Source: JACVCK01 sp041940385 (GTDB lineage Bacteria; Planctomycetota; Phycisphaerae; Phycisphaerales; UBA1924). From it: a DNA stretch of 64,000 nt. The notes beneath the pieces are model-generated. The model did no database searches. It was not told where the DNA came from and worked only from the letters and a program-made list of their open reading frames with translations. The DNA is taken from positions 1 through 64,000 of the forward strand of contig JBGTSD010000003.1 of assembly GCA_041940385.1 (NCBI GenBank), written 5' to 3'. This document shows positions 40,901 through 50,254 of this stretch, one piece after another. The first letter of the stretch is position 1, and every line of letters begins with the position of its first letter. Position numbers and translations under genes: made by a program.

Positions 40901-43900
40901 GCAGGTGAGTGGTCCGGCGGCGGACATCTTCAACGCCAGTTCGGCGAATGCATCGTTTGATGCGCCGACGGTGACGGAGACGACGGAGCTGGTGTTCCAG
41001 GTCGAGGTGACCGACGGCCGCAACACGACGGTGGACACGATCACCGTGACCATTGAACCCGGCGCCGGCGTGGGCGGTGGTGGCGGCAGCGGCGGCAGTG
41101 GTGGCAGTGGAGGCAGTGGCGGGAGCGGCGGCAGTGGAGGTAGCGGTGGGGGCGGTGAAGGCGGCGGTGGCGGCGGCAGCGGTGGCGGCGGCGGTGGTGG
41201 TGGCGGAAGCGGTGGAGGCGGCGGCGGAGCGCCTCCTGCGGAGCCGCTGATCGTTCGCGCGCCGGCCATGATCGAGACGATGGAGGGCGACACGGTTGCG
41301 CTGAGCGTGAACGTGCCGCAGTCCACGGGCAATGTGTCGTATTCGTGGACGCAGGTCGCCGGTTCGGAGACGGTCGTGCTGACCGGGTCGGACACGGCGT
41401 CGCCGACGTTCGTCGTGCCGGAGCACCTGGACAACGAGGTGTACGTCTTCGACGTGACGGTGACGGACGACACGGGTTCGCAGACGGTGCGTGTGAACGT
41501 GCGCGTCGAGGCGGACAACGATGCGCCGGACGCGGATGCGGACGAGGACGCCACGCAGCTCACGGAGAGCATCTATCAGGTTGGTTCGACGAACTCGGAC
41601 CCCGAGGGTCAGAACCTGTCGTACCGGTGGGTTCAGGTCGGGGGTCCGAACGTCAACGTGCTGAGCGGCCGCTCGCCGCACCTGCAGGTGTCGTCGCGCG
41701 GATTGACCGAGCCGGCGGAGGTGACGTTCGAGCTGCAGGTGTCGGACGGCACGAACGTGTCGACGGACCTGGTGACGTTCACGATGAATCCGGGGAACAC
41801 GGACCCTGAGGTCTCGGCGGGTCCTGATCAGGACGTGTTCGAGAACGATCTCGTGCAGCTGACGTCGGTGGCGACGGACGCGGACGAGGACGAGCTGACG
41901 TACTTCTGGACGCAGACGGGTGGCCCCGCGGTCGTGCTGTCGGATCCGACGAGCCCGACGCCGACGTTCACGGCGCCGCAGACCGGCGGCGTGGAGGAGA
42001 TCACGTTCGAGCTGCGGGTGTCGGACGGGATCGCGGAGGTGACGGACAGCGTCACGATCCGCGTGGAGGGCGTCAACGAGCCGCCGATCGTGGACGCGGG
42101 TCCGTTCCAGAGTGTGAACGAGAACGATCTTGTGACGCTCACGGCGACGGCGAGCGATCCGGAGGACGACACGCTGACGTACACGTGGCGTCAGGTGCAC
42201 GGCACGCCGGTGGTGATCAACGACGCCAACAACCCGACGGCGACGTTCACGGCGCCGGAGGGCGTGGCGAACTCGTATGTGACGTTCGAGGTCGAGGTCA
42301 CGGACGGGGAGTTCACGCGGACGGACCGGGTGACCGTGCTGATCAACGCGGACAACGACGCGCCGACGCTGGACGCGGGGCCGGACTTCACGGTGATGGA
42401 GGAGTCCACCGTGACGATCCCGGCGACGGCGTCCGATCCGGAGGGCCGGCCGCTCTCGCATCAGTGGGAGCAGATCGGCGGTCCGGCGGTGACGATCGTG
42501 GATCCGTACGCGCTCGAGGCGCAGTTCGATGCGCCGAACGTGGCGCAGGACACGGAGCTGACGTTCCGGATCACGACGACGGACGGCGAGCACACCGTGG
42601 TGGACACGGTGACGGTGACGGTGTCGGGCGTGAACGACGCGCCGGAGCCGGTCAACGCGACGACGATCGCGACGGAGGACATCGAGTCGGCCGTCGTGCT
42701 CACGGGGACCGACCCGGACCTCGGCCACGAGGTGACGCACTTCCGGGTCGATGCGCTGCCGGCCTTCGGCACGCTGACGTTCAACGGTTCGCCGGTGAAC
42801 GCGGGCGACATCTTCACGGCGGCGGAGATCGAGGCGGGGCAGTTGCGCTTCATCGGCCCGCCGGACGCGAGCGGTTCGACGTCGCTGCAGTTCAGCGTCT
42901 CGGACGGGCAGCTCTGGTCCGCGGCGCCGGCGACGCATTCGATCGTCGTGGTCGGCGACGCCGATGCGCCGGTGTGGACGACGGCGGACGCGTCGGGCGT
43001 GGAGGACACGCCGATCCCGCTGTCGGTCAGCGTGGCGTTGACGGACGTGGATGGATCGGAGTCGATCACGGCGGTGAACGTCTCGGGCGCGCCGGCGGGG
43101 TCGGTCTTCACGGACGGCGTGAACTCGGTCACGGCGTGGAACGGGTCGGCGAACATCACGTCGCTGAACCTGGCGAGCCTGTCGATCATCCCGGCGAGCA
43201 ATTATGACCAGGACTTCACGCTGACGTTCTCGGCGACGAGCCGCGAGACGGACGGCGACACGACGGTGGGCGCCGGCACGCTGGTGGTGCACATCGACGC
43301 GGTGAACGATCCGCCGATCGCGGTCAGCGGTACGCTGACGATCAACGAGGATGTCGAGTCGGTGGTGACGCTGGGCTCTCAGGAGGTGGACACGGGCGAC
43401 GCCGCGTCGCTGTTCCGCATCGAGAGTCTGCCGTCGCACGGCACGCTGCTGCTCAACGGTGTCGCGGTGAACGCGGGCGATCAGATCGCGGCGTTCGACG
43501 TCTCGCACGGGCTGCTGACGTACCGGCCGGACCCGGACTGGTCGGGATCGACGTCGTTTGAGTTCAGTGTGTACGACGGCGAGCAGTGGTCGGCGGCGGA
43601 CGCGACGCAGAGCGTCGTGGTGCGCGGCGTGGCCGATGCCCCGCTGGTTACGGTCGCGGACGCGTCCGGCGCCGAGGACAGCGTGATCCCGATCCCGATG
43701 AGCGCGGCCATCGTGGACGTGGACGGATCGGAGAGCATCACGAGGGTCGAGATCTCCGGCGCGCCGGCGGGTTCGATCTTCAGCGACGGTGTGAACTCGG
43801 CGACGGCCTACGGCCAGCCGGTGAACGTGACGGGATGGGACCTGGCGAATCTGACGATTCGTCCGACGCCCAACTACGAGCTGGACTTCCAGCTGAGCGT

Positions 43901-46900
43901 GTCGGCGACGGCGACGGAGCCGGACACGGGCGACACGGAGACGACCACGGAGACGCTGGTGGTGGACGTGGTTCCCGTGAACGATGCGCCGGTCGGCGCC
44001 GCGGGCACGACGACGACGACGGAAGACACGCCGGTGGTCGTGCGTCTCGAGACTGCGGACGTGGACATGTCGGACGACGTGGAGTCGGTGCGCATCGACG
44101 CGCTGCCCGAGAATGGTCGGCTGCTGCTGAACGGCGTCGAGGTGACCGAGGGTCAGATCATCGCGCAGGGCGATGTGGACGCGGGTCTCCTGACGTTCGA
44201 GCCGGACGAGGACTGGTCGGGAACGACGTCGCTGCGCTTCAGCGCGTTCGACGGCGATCTGTGGTCCACCACGCAGAGCGAAGAAACGCTTGTGGTGACG
44301 CCGGTCGTCGATGCGCCGTCGCTCCTGGTCGCGAACGCGTCGGGGCTCGAGGACACGGCGATTGCGCTGACGATCGATCCCGAGCTGACGGACGTGGATG
44401 GTTCGGAGACGCTCTCCGTGCGGATCAGCGGCGTGCCGAGCGGCGCGTCCCTGTCGGCGGGCACGAACCTGGGCGGCGGCGTGTGGGAGCTGACGCCGGC
44501 GCAGGTCGACGGGGTGACGATCACTCCGCCCCAGCATTACTCCGGCACGATCAACCTCACGGTGACGGCGACGAGCACCGAGACGTCCACCGGCACGACG
44601 GCGAGCACGTCGTCGGCGCTGCAGGTGACGGTCACGGGCGTCGTGGATTCGCCGAATCTGACGGCGAACGATCGCAGCGGCTCGGAAGATGCGAGCATCC
44701 TGCTCAACATCTCCTCGTCGCTCAAGGACACGGACGGCTCGGAGACGTTGACGGTGCGGATCTCGGGCGTGCCGCAGGGCGCGACGCTGAACGCGGGGAC
44801 GAATCTCGGCAACGGCACGTGGAGCCTGACGCAGGCGCAGATGAACGGTCTGCGGGTGACGCCGCCGGCGCACTTCTCGGGTTCGTTCGACCTGACGGTC
44901 GAGGCGACGAGCACGGAGAACACGGGCGTCACCGCGAGCGTGACGGACACGATGCGCGTGACGGTGAACGCGGTGGCGGACACGCCGACGCTGACGGTCG
45001 CGAACGCGTCGGGCCTCGAGGATACGTCGATTCCGCTGAGCATCACCTCGGCGCTGGTGGACACGGATGGGTCCGAGTCGCTGTCGGTGACGGTGAGCGG
45101 CGTGCCGAGCGGCGCGTCGCTGTCGGCGGGCACGAACCTCGGCAACGGCGTGTGGCGTCTGACGCCCGCGGAGCTGTCGGGGCTCGAGATCGATCCCCCG
45201 ACGAACTATTCGGGCACGATCAATCTGACGGTGACGGCGACGAGCACCGAGGCGTCGAACGGCGCCACGGCGAGCCGTGTGTCGGCGATGTCGGTGACGG
45301 TGGGCGGCGTGGCGGATGCGCCGACGCTCTCGTTCGACGATGCGTCGGGCGCGGAGGACACGGCGATCGCGCTGGACCTGGCGTCAGCGCTGACGGATAC
45401 GGATGGGTCGGAGACGCTGTCGGTGCGGGTGAGCGGCGTGCCGCAGGGCGCGACGCTGTCCGCCGGCACGAACAACGGCGACGGTTCCTGGACGCTGACG
45501 GCGGCGCAGCTCAACGGGCTGACGATCACGCCGCCGGCGCACTTCTCGGGTTCGTTCGACCTGACGGCGACGGCGACGAGCACGGACGCGGGCGGCAGCA
45601 CGTCGAGCGTCGTGGCGACGGCGACGGTGGATGTCTCCTCGGTGGCGGACGCTCCGACGCTGACGGCGCAGGACGTGTCGGGCTTCGAGGATCAGGCGAT
45701 CGCGCTCGACATCGACGCGGCGCTCGTGGACGCGGACGGTTCCGAGACGCTGGAGGTGGTCATCAGCGGCGTGCCGAACGGCGCGACGCTGTCGGCCGGC
45801 GTCGACAACGGCGACGGCACGTGGACGCTGACCTCGGCGGAGCTGCACGGGCTCGAAGTCATGCCCCCGGCGGACTTCTCGGGGTCCTTCACGCTCACGG
45901 TGACGGCGACCAGTGAAGAGGTGGACGGCGGATTGGCGAGCACAGTCGCGGCCTTTGATGTCAGCGTCGAGGGTGTGGCGGATGCGCCCACGCTCTCGGT
46001 GAGCGACGCCGCCGGCCTGCAGGACTCGGCGATCCCGCTGGTCATCAGCTCGAATGCGGTCGATGTGGATGGCTCGGAGACGGTGACGGTCGTGGTCAGC
46101 GGCGTGCCGCACGGCGCCACGCTCTCCGCCGGTGTGAACAACGGCGATCGGACGTGGACGCTGACGCCCGACCAGCTCGAGGGTCTGCGGTTCACGCCGC
46201 CGGCCAACTTCCGCGGCGAACTCGACCTCACGGTGACGGCGACGAGCACGGAGGCGGACGGCGACGCGACGACGGTCAGCGCGGGCTTCACGGTCAATGT
46301 CCTGGGCATGGCCGATGCGCCTTCGCTCGTGGCGCACCCCGCGGCCGGCGCGGAGGATTCGCCGATCGCGCTGCGCATCGACGCGGCGCTCACGGACGAT
46401 TCGGGCACGGAGACGCTGAGCGTTCGGATCAGCGGCGTGCCGGAGGGCGCGACGCTGTCGGCGGGCATCGACCACGGCGACGGGTCGTGGACGCTGCGTC
46501 GCGATCAGCTCAACGGCCTGAAGCTGAATCCGCCGACCGATTACTCGGGCTCGTTCGACCTGACGGTGGCGGCGACGAGCGCGGACGTGGACGGTCACAC
46601 CGCCACGTCGAGCGTGCGGATGAGCGTCGAGGTGCGCCCGGTGGCGGATGCGCCGGACCTGGTCGTGGCTCATGTGTCTGGCGCGGAGGATCAGCCGGTT
46701 CCGGTGACGATCTCCGCGGCGCTGACGGACGTCGATGGCTCCGAGTCGCTGTCGGTCACGATCCGCGGCGTGCCGGATGGCGCGACGCTGTCGGCGGGCA
46801 CGGATCTTGGCAATGGTCAGTGGCGTCTGAGCGCGAACGATCTTCGCGGCCTGACGCTGACGCCGCCGGCGGACTACTCGGGCTCGTTCGATCTGACGGT

Positions 46901-47888
46901 GACCGCGGTGAGCACGGACGGCGCCGACACGGCGACGGTCGTGGGCGTGGTCGGCGTGAACATCGAGGGGAGCGCGGATGCGCCGACGCTCTCGGTGAAC
47001 GACGCGACGGGGCGCGCGACGGCGCCGATCGCGCTGGGCATCGACGCGGCGCTCACGGATACGGACGGTTCGGAGACGCTCTCGATCGTGGTGTCCGGCG
47101 TGCCGCAGGGTGTGACGCTCTCGGCGGGCGTGGACAACGGCGACGGGACGTGGACGCTGCGGCCGTCTGATCTTGAAGGATTGACCCTGACGTCTTCGGA
47201 CTCGGCGGGTGGTCGCTTCGAGCTGACGGTGACGGCGACGAGCACGGAGGCGAACGGCGATGCGGCGAGCCGCAGCGCGACGCTGCAGGTCGCGGTCGAG
47301 GGCGAGCCGGCCAAGCCGGTCGAGCCGACGCCGCGCCCGGACGCCGGCGGCGAAGAGCCGACGGACGAGGAGCCGGCGCCCGGCGGGCAGCGGCCGACGC
47401 CGCAGATGGGCGTCGTCGATTGGTCGGGCCAGGAGGACCTGGGCGTGATCGATCCGATCGCGGGCGTGGACCAGGTGCTGGAGCAGATCGATGCGCAGGT
47501 GAACGAGTTGAATCTGCGCGAGGCGGAGCCGCTGGACGCGGAGCGCGAATTCGGGTTCCGGCCGGTCGGCGAGCTGACGCCGCTCGCGGTGGAGGAGGAC
47601 GACGATCGTCGTCCGCTGCCGCCGCCGAGCGATCCGTTGCTGGAGTTCCTGCGTCCGCAGAACTCGGAGCGTGCGTCGGACGGCGGCGCCGGGGGCGACG
47701 ATGGGCGCGGGGCGTGGGGGGCTCCGGACGAGCGCATCGGCGGCGCCGGGGACGAGGGCGTGAGCGTGCAGGAGCGGATCGCTCGGGCGTTCACGATGTT
47801 GCTGGGTCTGGTGCGCTCGCTGGGCGCCCGGCCGAGCTCTGACGATGAGTCCACCACCAAGCAGGGCATTCGTGGCCGCAGGGGTTGA
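37908..47888 (+). CDS. Giant LEPR-XLL surface protein with RTX, PKD-like and cadherin-like repeats
   Basis: A 3326-residue protein. It lacks a classical signal peptide; instead a basic stretch (SRRSRTSRKDAKRQR) precedes PETLEDRILLSG (21-32), matching the LEPR-XLL tag of giant planctomycete proteins. In order: calcium-binding RTX nonapeptides (about 62-490), five PKD/K319-like domains (about 590-1050), a Gly/Ser hinge (1052-1107), about five more PKD-like domains (to 1585), two or three long cadherin-like domains (to 2130), nine ~110-residue repeats (to 3118), and an acidic/Pro-rich tail ending in an amphipathic helix (IARAFTMLLGLVRSLG). The start is GTG 37908 with GGAG upstream. It is probably an adhesin or matrix protein. 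It is first in an operon with HlyD-type and PilZ genes. Confidence 0.92.
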   Translation: MAKQPSRRSRTSRKDAKRQRPETLEDRILLSGTWADADTGDPIAGPTDNNDTYTGTSGSDTASGLGGADNLFGGDGDDTLSGGAGNDQLYGEGGNDTLSGGAGDDVLDGGSGSDTADYSGSINRVVVDLDDGTATGQGNDTLVGIENVQGSTGDDVIRGDGQANTIDGGAGHDYIEGRGGNDVISGGSGNDVIDAGEGNDTVSGGSGDDLLIGGGGTDTVTYEGATGGVNVDLGAGTSTGEGNDTLVGFENVTGSSHNDTIVGDGGANTIRGGGGNDTLRGGAGDDTLEGEAGDDVLEGGTGNDTLRGGTGNDTLRGEAGADVLEGGAGDDVLEGGADNDTLRGGSGNDTLRGGTGDDTLEGGAGDDAIIGGDGVDTVTYANASQGVTVDLGAGTATGDGTDTISETENVIGSSYNDTITGDGGANVLEGGAGDDVLSGGGGNDTLRGGQGNDVLIGGAGVNTLEGGEGDDVLYADGDDIVRGGTGYDTVSFENSTSGVTFDFAGTDIEHAIGSDHDDVFAISSANPGDHFVIEGGAGSNVIDLSAFDVSDIEIDHETGIATVQLAGGGSFTIEFSDVDHFYVDGVEGAPMLATAEDVVVGEAELVQLNGTGMSEPGKVLTYSWSQVSGPVVAINGADTSAPTFQTPELDSNATIRFRVEVSDGTNTGVQFVTVGVTADNDPVVVDLGPDRIVSEGEAVTLNASIVDPEGYTTLQTWEQVSGPAVELSGEETSSLSFTAPVLTESADLVFKITVSDGENETIEFITVHVDGANDAAVADAGPDMTVAEGRTVTLAGSATDPDGGGAPTYSWRQVSGPAVVLNDADTLSPSFLSPQGLVNTDLEFELTVTDGGNVSTDTVIVTVNATDEGPNFTSLPTLSVGENQVVMLSAAAEDPEGNPVTYSWRQTGGTPVTLSNANTQTPSFTSPELISNSWLTFEVTASDGSVSSIGTVEVLVNAINNAPTVEAAPDFVVESGDLAELSASGADPEGRAIAYTWTQVSGPAADIFNASSANASFDAPTVTETTELVFQVEVTDGRNTTVDTITVTIEPGAGVGGGGGSGGSGGSGGSGGSGGSGGSGGGGEGGGGGGSGGGGGGGGGSGGGGGGAPPAEPLIVRAPAMIETMEGDTVALSVNVPQSTGNVSYSWTQVAGSETVVLTGSDTASPTFVVPEHLDNEVYVFDVTVTDDTGSQTVRVNVRVEADNDAPDADADEDATQLTESIYQVGSTNSDPEGQNLSYRWVQVGGPNVNVLSGRSPHLQVSSRGLTEPAEVTFELQVSDGTNVSTDLVTFTMNPGNTDPEVSAGPDQDVFENDLVQLTSVATDADEDELTYFWTQTGGPAVVLSDPTSPTPTFTAPQTGGVEEITFELRVSDGIAEVTDSVTIRVEGVNEPPIVDAGPFQSVNENDLVTLTATASDPEDDTLTYTWRQVHGTPVVINDANNPTATFTAPEGVANSYVTFEVEVTDGEFTRTDRVTVLINADNDAPTLDAGPDFTVMEESTVTIPATASDPEGRPLSHQWEQIGGPAVTIVDPYALEAQFDAPNVAQDTELTFRITTTDGEHTVVDTVTVTVSGVNDAPEPVNATTIATEDIESAVVLTGTDPDLGHEVTHFRVDALPAFGTLTFNGSPVNAGDIFTAAEIEAGQLRFIGPPDASGSTSLQFSVSDGQLWSAAPATHSIVVVGDADAPVWTTADASGVEDTPIPLSVSVALTDVDGSESITAVNVSGAPAGSVFTDGVNSVTAWNGSANITSLNLASLSIIPASNYDQDFTLTFSATSRETDGDTTVGAGTLVVHIDAVNDPPIAVSGTLTINEDVESVVTLGSQEVDTGDAASLFRIESLPSHGTLLLNGVAVNAGDQIAAFDVSHGLLTYRPDPDWSGSTSFEFSVYDGEQWSAADATQSVVVRGVADAPLVTVADASGAEDSVIPIPMSAAIVDVDGSESITRVEISGAPAGSIFSDGVNSATAYGQPVNVTGWDLANLTIRPTPNYELDFQLSVSATATEPDTGDTETTTETLVVDVVPVNDAPVGAAGTTTTTEDTPVVVRLETADVDMSDDVESVRIDALPENGRLLLNGVEVTEGQIIAQGDVDAGLLTFEPDEDWSGTTSLRFSAFDGDLWSTTQSEETLVVTPVVDAPSLLVANASGLEDTAIALTIDPELTDVDGSETLSVRISGVPSGASLSAGTNLGGGVWELTPAQVDGVTITPPQHYSGTINLTVTATSTETSTGTTASTSSALQVTVTGVVDSPNLTANDRSGSEDASILLNISSSLKDTDGSETLTVRISGVPQGATLNAGTNLGNGTWSLTQAQMNGLRVTPPAHFSGSFDLTVEATSTENTGVTASVTDTMRVTVNAVADTPTLTVANASGLEDTSIPLSITSALVDTDGSESLSVTVSGVPSGASLSAGTNLGNGVWRLTPAELSGLEIDPPTNYSGTINLTVTATSTEASNGATASRVSAMSVTVGGVADAPTLSFDDASGAEDTAIALDLASALTDTDGSETLSVRVSGVPQGATLSAGTNNGDGSWTLTAAQLNGLTITPPAHFSGSFDLTATATSTDAGGSTSSVVATATVDVSSVADAPTLTAQDVSGFEDQAIALDIDAALVDADGSETLEVVISGVPNGATLSAGVDNGDGTWTLTSAELHGLEVMPPADFSGSFTLTVTATSEEVDGGLASTVAAFDVSVEGVADAPTLSVSDAAGLQDSAIPLVISSNAVDVDGSETVTVVVSGVPHGATLSAGVNNGDRTWTLTPDQLEGLRFTPPANFRGELDLTVTATSTEADGDATTVSAGFTVNVLGMADAPSLVAHPAAGAEDSPIALRIDAALTDDSGTETLSVRISGVPEGATLSAGIDHGDGSWTLRRDQLNGLKLNPPTDYSGSFDLTVAATSADVDGHTATSSVRMSVEVRPVADAPDLVVAHVSGAEDQPVPVTISAALTDVDGSESLSVTIRGVPDGATLSAGTDLGNGQWRLSANDLRGLTLTPPADYSGSFDLTVTAVSTDGADTATVVGVVGVNIEGSADAPTLSVNDATGRATAPIALGIDAALTDTDGSETLSIVVSGVPQGVTLSAGVDNGDGTWTLRPSDLEGLTLTSSDSAGGRFELTVTATSTEANGDAASRSATLQVAVEGEPAKPVEPTPRPDAGGEEPTDEEPAPGGQRPTPQMGVVDWSGQEDLGVIDPIAGVDQVLEQIDAQVNELNLREAEPLDAEREFGFRPVGELTPLAVEEDDDRRPLPPPSDPLLEFLRPQNSERASDGGAGGDDGRGAWGAPDERIGGAGDEGVSVQERIARAFTMLLGLVRSLGARPSSDDESTTKQGIRGRRG
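38090..39385 (+). repeat. RTX (GGxGxDxL) coding repeats
   Basis: Tandem 27-nt units code nonapeptides such as GGAGDDVLE and GGTGNDTLR, in four blocks separated by strands like NVDLGAGTSTGEGNDTLVGF. Many units are near-identical in DNA. They should bind calcium as a parallel beta-roll. Confidence 0.9.
41061..41228 (+). repeat. Poly-glycine/serine hinge coding repeat
   Basis: About 56 codons, nearly all GGN or AGC/AGT, code GGSGGSGGSGG-type sequence (residues 1052-1107) between the two PKD-like blocks. It is a flexible hinge and a likely site of length change. Confidence 0.9.
44312..47260 (+). repeat. Nine tandem ~110-residue cadherin-like repeats
   Basis: Period about 333 nt. Each unit has an opening such as ASGLEDTAIAL, then DVDGSETLSV, SGVPxGATLSAG and an FDLTVTATSTE strand. 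The ninth lacks the acidic ED pair (ATGRATAPIAL). High DNA similarity suggests expansion by unequal exchange. Confidence 0.9.
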
Positions 47889-47903
47889 AGGAGTTAGAGA
47901 GCG

Positions 47904-48326
47904 ATGCTGACCTCCCGCCAGCAGAGCAAGCCGGTCGACGCGGAAGCGGATGCGTTGATCGACGAGCTTGCCAAGAGCACACCGGACGCGATCAAGCAGA
48001 TGCGTCAGCACACGCGTCTGTCGGTGCGCGTGAAGGTGTTCGTGGAGCCGGGCAGTCTGAGCGAGCGCGACGGCGTTCGGCTGCAGGGCGTGACGGGCGA
48101 CATCTCGGCGGGCGGGGCGCAGATTCTTCTGCCGCGGCCGCTGAAGATCGGCGACGTGTATCAGTTGTCGTTCGATCGAGCGGAGTTCGACATGCCGAGC
48201 GTGTACGCGCTGTGTCTTCGTGGGCGTTTCGTCCGGGCGGACGCCTACGAGGCCGGATTGCGATTCCTGGAGAGCGTGACGCTGCCCGCGGGCGCGGAGG
48301 GTCGCGGCTCGGAGACGATCGTCTGA
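47904..48326 (+). CDS. PilZ-domain protein (candidate c-di-GMP receptor)
   Basis: A 140-residue protein. After an acidic N-terminal helix (ADALIDELAKSTPDAIKQM) comes a PilZ domain with both binding motifs: RQHTR (RxxxR) and GDISAGGAQI (D/NxSxxG), then strands ending in GLRFLESVTLP. It is likely to bind c-di-GMP and pass the signal to neighbouring gene products (inference). It starts 16 bp after the giant gene with AAGGAG upstream, so it is co-transcribed. No membrane segment is seen. Confidence 0.88.
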   Translation: MLTSRQQSKPVDAEADALIDELAKSTPDAIKQMRQHTRLSVRVKVFVEPGSLSERDGVRLQGVTGDISAGGAQILLPRPLKIGDVYQLSFDRAEFDMPSVYALCLRGRFVRADAYEAGLRFLESVTLPAGAEGRGSETIV

Positions 48327-48357
48327 CGGTTGAGTGACGCCGAAGGACCATCCATAC

Positions 48358-50253
48358 ATGAGCGCGACTGTGCAGACGATTGCGACAAGCGACGCCGCGG
48401 CGGGGAGCTGGCGGCAGGAGGCGGAGCATCATGCTTCGGACCTTCCGGGTCGCCTCGCGTCCATCGAGCGGGAGTACGGCGATCCGGCGCGCCGTGCCTC
48501 GGCGATGCTGGACGCGGTGATGGACTGCCTCGGGTGCCTGGCGAGCTGCCTGGACGCCGATCTGGGGGGTCAGGAGACCGACGCGCATCGCAAGCGCGAG
48601 GTCGAGGGCGTGGAGGCCTGGACGGCAACGCTGCGCGCGACGGCGCGGGAAGCGCGCGGGGAGCGCCGGACGATCGCGCGGCTCTTCGGCGCGGAGCCGG
48701 GGCGGCCGGAATACGCGGTCGTCGCGGCGCCGATCGAGTCCGGCCCGACGCCGCTGGGCGCCGTGTCGGCGCTGGTCCGCTGCGGCAACGAGGTGCAGGC
48801 GGAGCGGTTGCAGCTGCACCTGCAGGCGGCGTGCGCGCAGGCGGCGCGGATGCTCTCGCGTGCGGCGCCGAAGTCCACGATCGAGATGAACGACATCGCC
48901 CGCGTGTTCACCCGCGCCGGGCAGTTCCGCGACCTCTACGAGTTCGCCTACACGATCACCAACTCGGCGCGTCAGCGGTTCCATTGCGATCAGGCGGCCA
49001 TGGGCGTGGTGCGCGGCGGCAAGGTCGACGTGCTCTGCATCTCCGGGCTGGACCAGGTGAAGCGCCGAAGCCCGGGCGTGCGCGTCCTCGAGCAGGCGAT
49101 GGGGGAGTGCTTCGACTGCGGCCGGCCGGTGGTGGCGCAGCAGCGTGATCGCTGGGAGGAAACGGCGTTCGCCGAGGACGGCCTGTTGCATCAGCGCTGG
49201 CGCGCTTCGGCGGCGGGATCGTGCGTGCTGAGCGTGCCGATCCTCGCGGGCGATGAGGTGGTGTCGATCGTGTCGTTTCGTCGTCCGGCGGATCAGCCGT
49301 TCGATGCGGAGGATCTGGCGGCGGCGCAGAAGCTGCTGGCGCCCTTGAGCGGCGCGATCCCGCTGGTCGGGCGCGCGACGCGCCGGCTGCACGTGCATCT
49401 GGCGCATTCGGCGCGGGAGACGAAGCGCTGGTGGCTGACGCGCGGTTCGATCCGCAAGAAGCTCGCCGTCGGCGGGCTGGTGATTCTGTTCACCTGGATC
49501 CTCTTCTCGTCGCGCATGTATCGCGTGTCGGCGCCGGCGGTGGTGGTCGCGGAGCGGCAGCACGTGGTCGCGTGCCCGATCGACGGCGCGGTGGCCGAGG
49601 TCATGGTTCGCGCCGGGCAGCAGGTGACGGCGGGCGATGCGCTCGCGCGGATGGACACGTCGGCGCTGGAGCTGGAGCGCCGGCAGCTCGAGGCGGAGCT
49701 GCGCCGGGCGGAGCTGAAGGTGTCGGAGGGCGTGGCGCTCCGAGACCCGTCGGCGGCGTCGATCGCGCAGAGCGAGCTTCGAACGCTGCAGACGCGTCTC
49801 CAGCATGTCCTTTGGAAGATCGATGCGTCGCAGATTCGTGCGGCGACGTCCGGCATCGTGATCGGGTCGGAGCTGACCGATCTGCCCGGGCGCCTGATGG
49901 CGGTGGGCGAGCCGATTCTGGCGATCGCGGATCCCTCGTCGCTCGCGCTGGAGCTGCACGTGCCGGAGGGACGCGTCGCCGACCTGGTGTCGGGCGCGAA
50001 GCTGCGGTTCGCGAGCCATGCGCGCCCGGAGTCGCCAGGGTATACGACCCTCGATCGCGTCGCGCCGGCGTCGGTGGAGCGTTCGGGGCGCGCGGTGTTC
50101 GTGGCGGAGGCGACGCTGCCGACAACGCAGCAGGACTGGCTGCGCCCGGGCATGGAGGGCGTGGCGATGGTGGAGGTCGGGGAGCGATCGAACTGGTGGC
50201 TGATGGCGCACCGCGTGACCAATGCGGCGCGGCTGCGGTTCTGGATGGATTGA
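48358..50253 (+). CDS. GAF-domain sensor fused to an HlyD-type membrane-fusion arm
   Basis: A 631-residue protein. The first 365 residues are cytoplasmic: a helical region (1-170), then a GAF-like domain (about 185-345: FRDLYEFAYTITNSARQRFH, CDQAAMGVVRGGKVDVL, VLSVPILAGDEVVSIVSF). One membrane helix (about 370-390, KKLAVGGLVILFTWILFSS) leads to an HlyD/biotinyl-lipoyl arm: VVACPIDGAVAEVMVRAGQQ, a coiled coil (LELERRQLEAELRRAELKVS), TSGIVIGSELTD and a beta barrel. HlyD proteins link inner-membrane exporters to outer channels; a GAF sensor on one is unusual and would let a cytoplasmic signal gate export. ATG 48358 is chosen (AAGGA upstream); an in-frame GTG at 48334 is possible. It ends 1 nt before the next start. 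Confidence 0.88.
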   Translation: MSATVQTIATSDAAAGSWRQEAEHHASDLPGRLASIEREYGDPARRASAMLDAVMDCLGCLASCLDADLGGQETDAHRKREVEGVEAWTATLRATAREARGERRTIARLFGAEPGRPEYAVVAAPIESGPTPLGAVSALVRCGNEVQAERLQLHLQAACAQAARMLSRAAPKSTIEMNDIARVFTRAGQFRDLYEFAYTITNSARQRFHCDQAAMGVVRGGKVDVLCISGLDQVKRRSPGVRVLEQAMGECFDCGRPVVAQQRDRWEETAFAEDGLLHQRWRASAAGSCVLSVPILAGDEVVSIVSFRRPADQPFDAEDLAAAQKLLAPLSGAIPLVGRATRRLHVHLAHSARETKRWWLTRGSIRKKLAVGGLVILFTWILFSSRMYRVSAPAVVVAERQHVVACPIDGAVAEVMVRAGQQVTAGDALARMDTSALELERRQLEAELRRAELKVSEGVALRDPSAASIAQSELRTLQTRLQHVLWKIDASQIRAATSGIVIGSELTDLPGRLMAVGEPILAIADPSSLALELHVPEGRVADLVSGAKLRFASHARPESPGYTTLDRVAPASVERSGRAVFVAEATLPTTQQDWLRPGMEGVAMVEVGERSNWWLMAHRVTNAARLRFWMD

Positions 50254-50254
50254 G

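Noticed and set aside
38268..44873. A 2200-codon open frame antisense to the giant surface protein
   Set aside because: It is opposite the repeat-coding strand and made of Arg/His/Val repeats that mirror the RTX and PKD codons; no start signal or domain.
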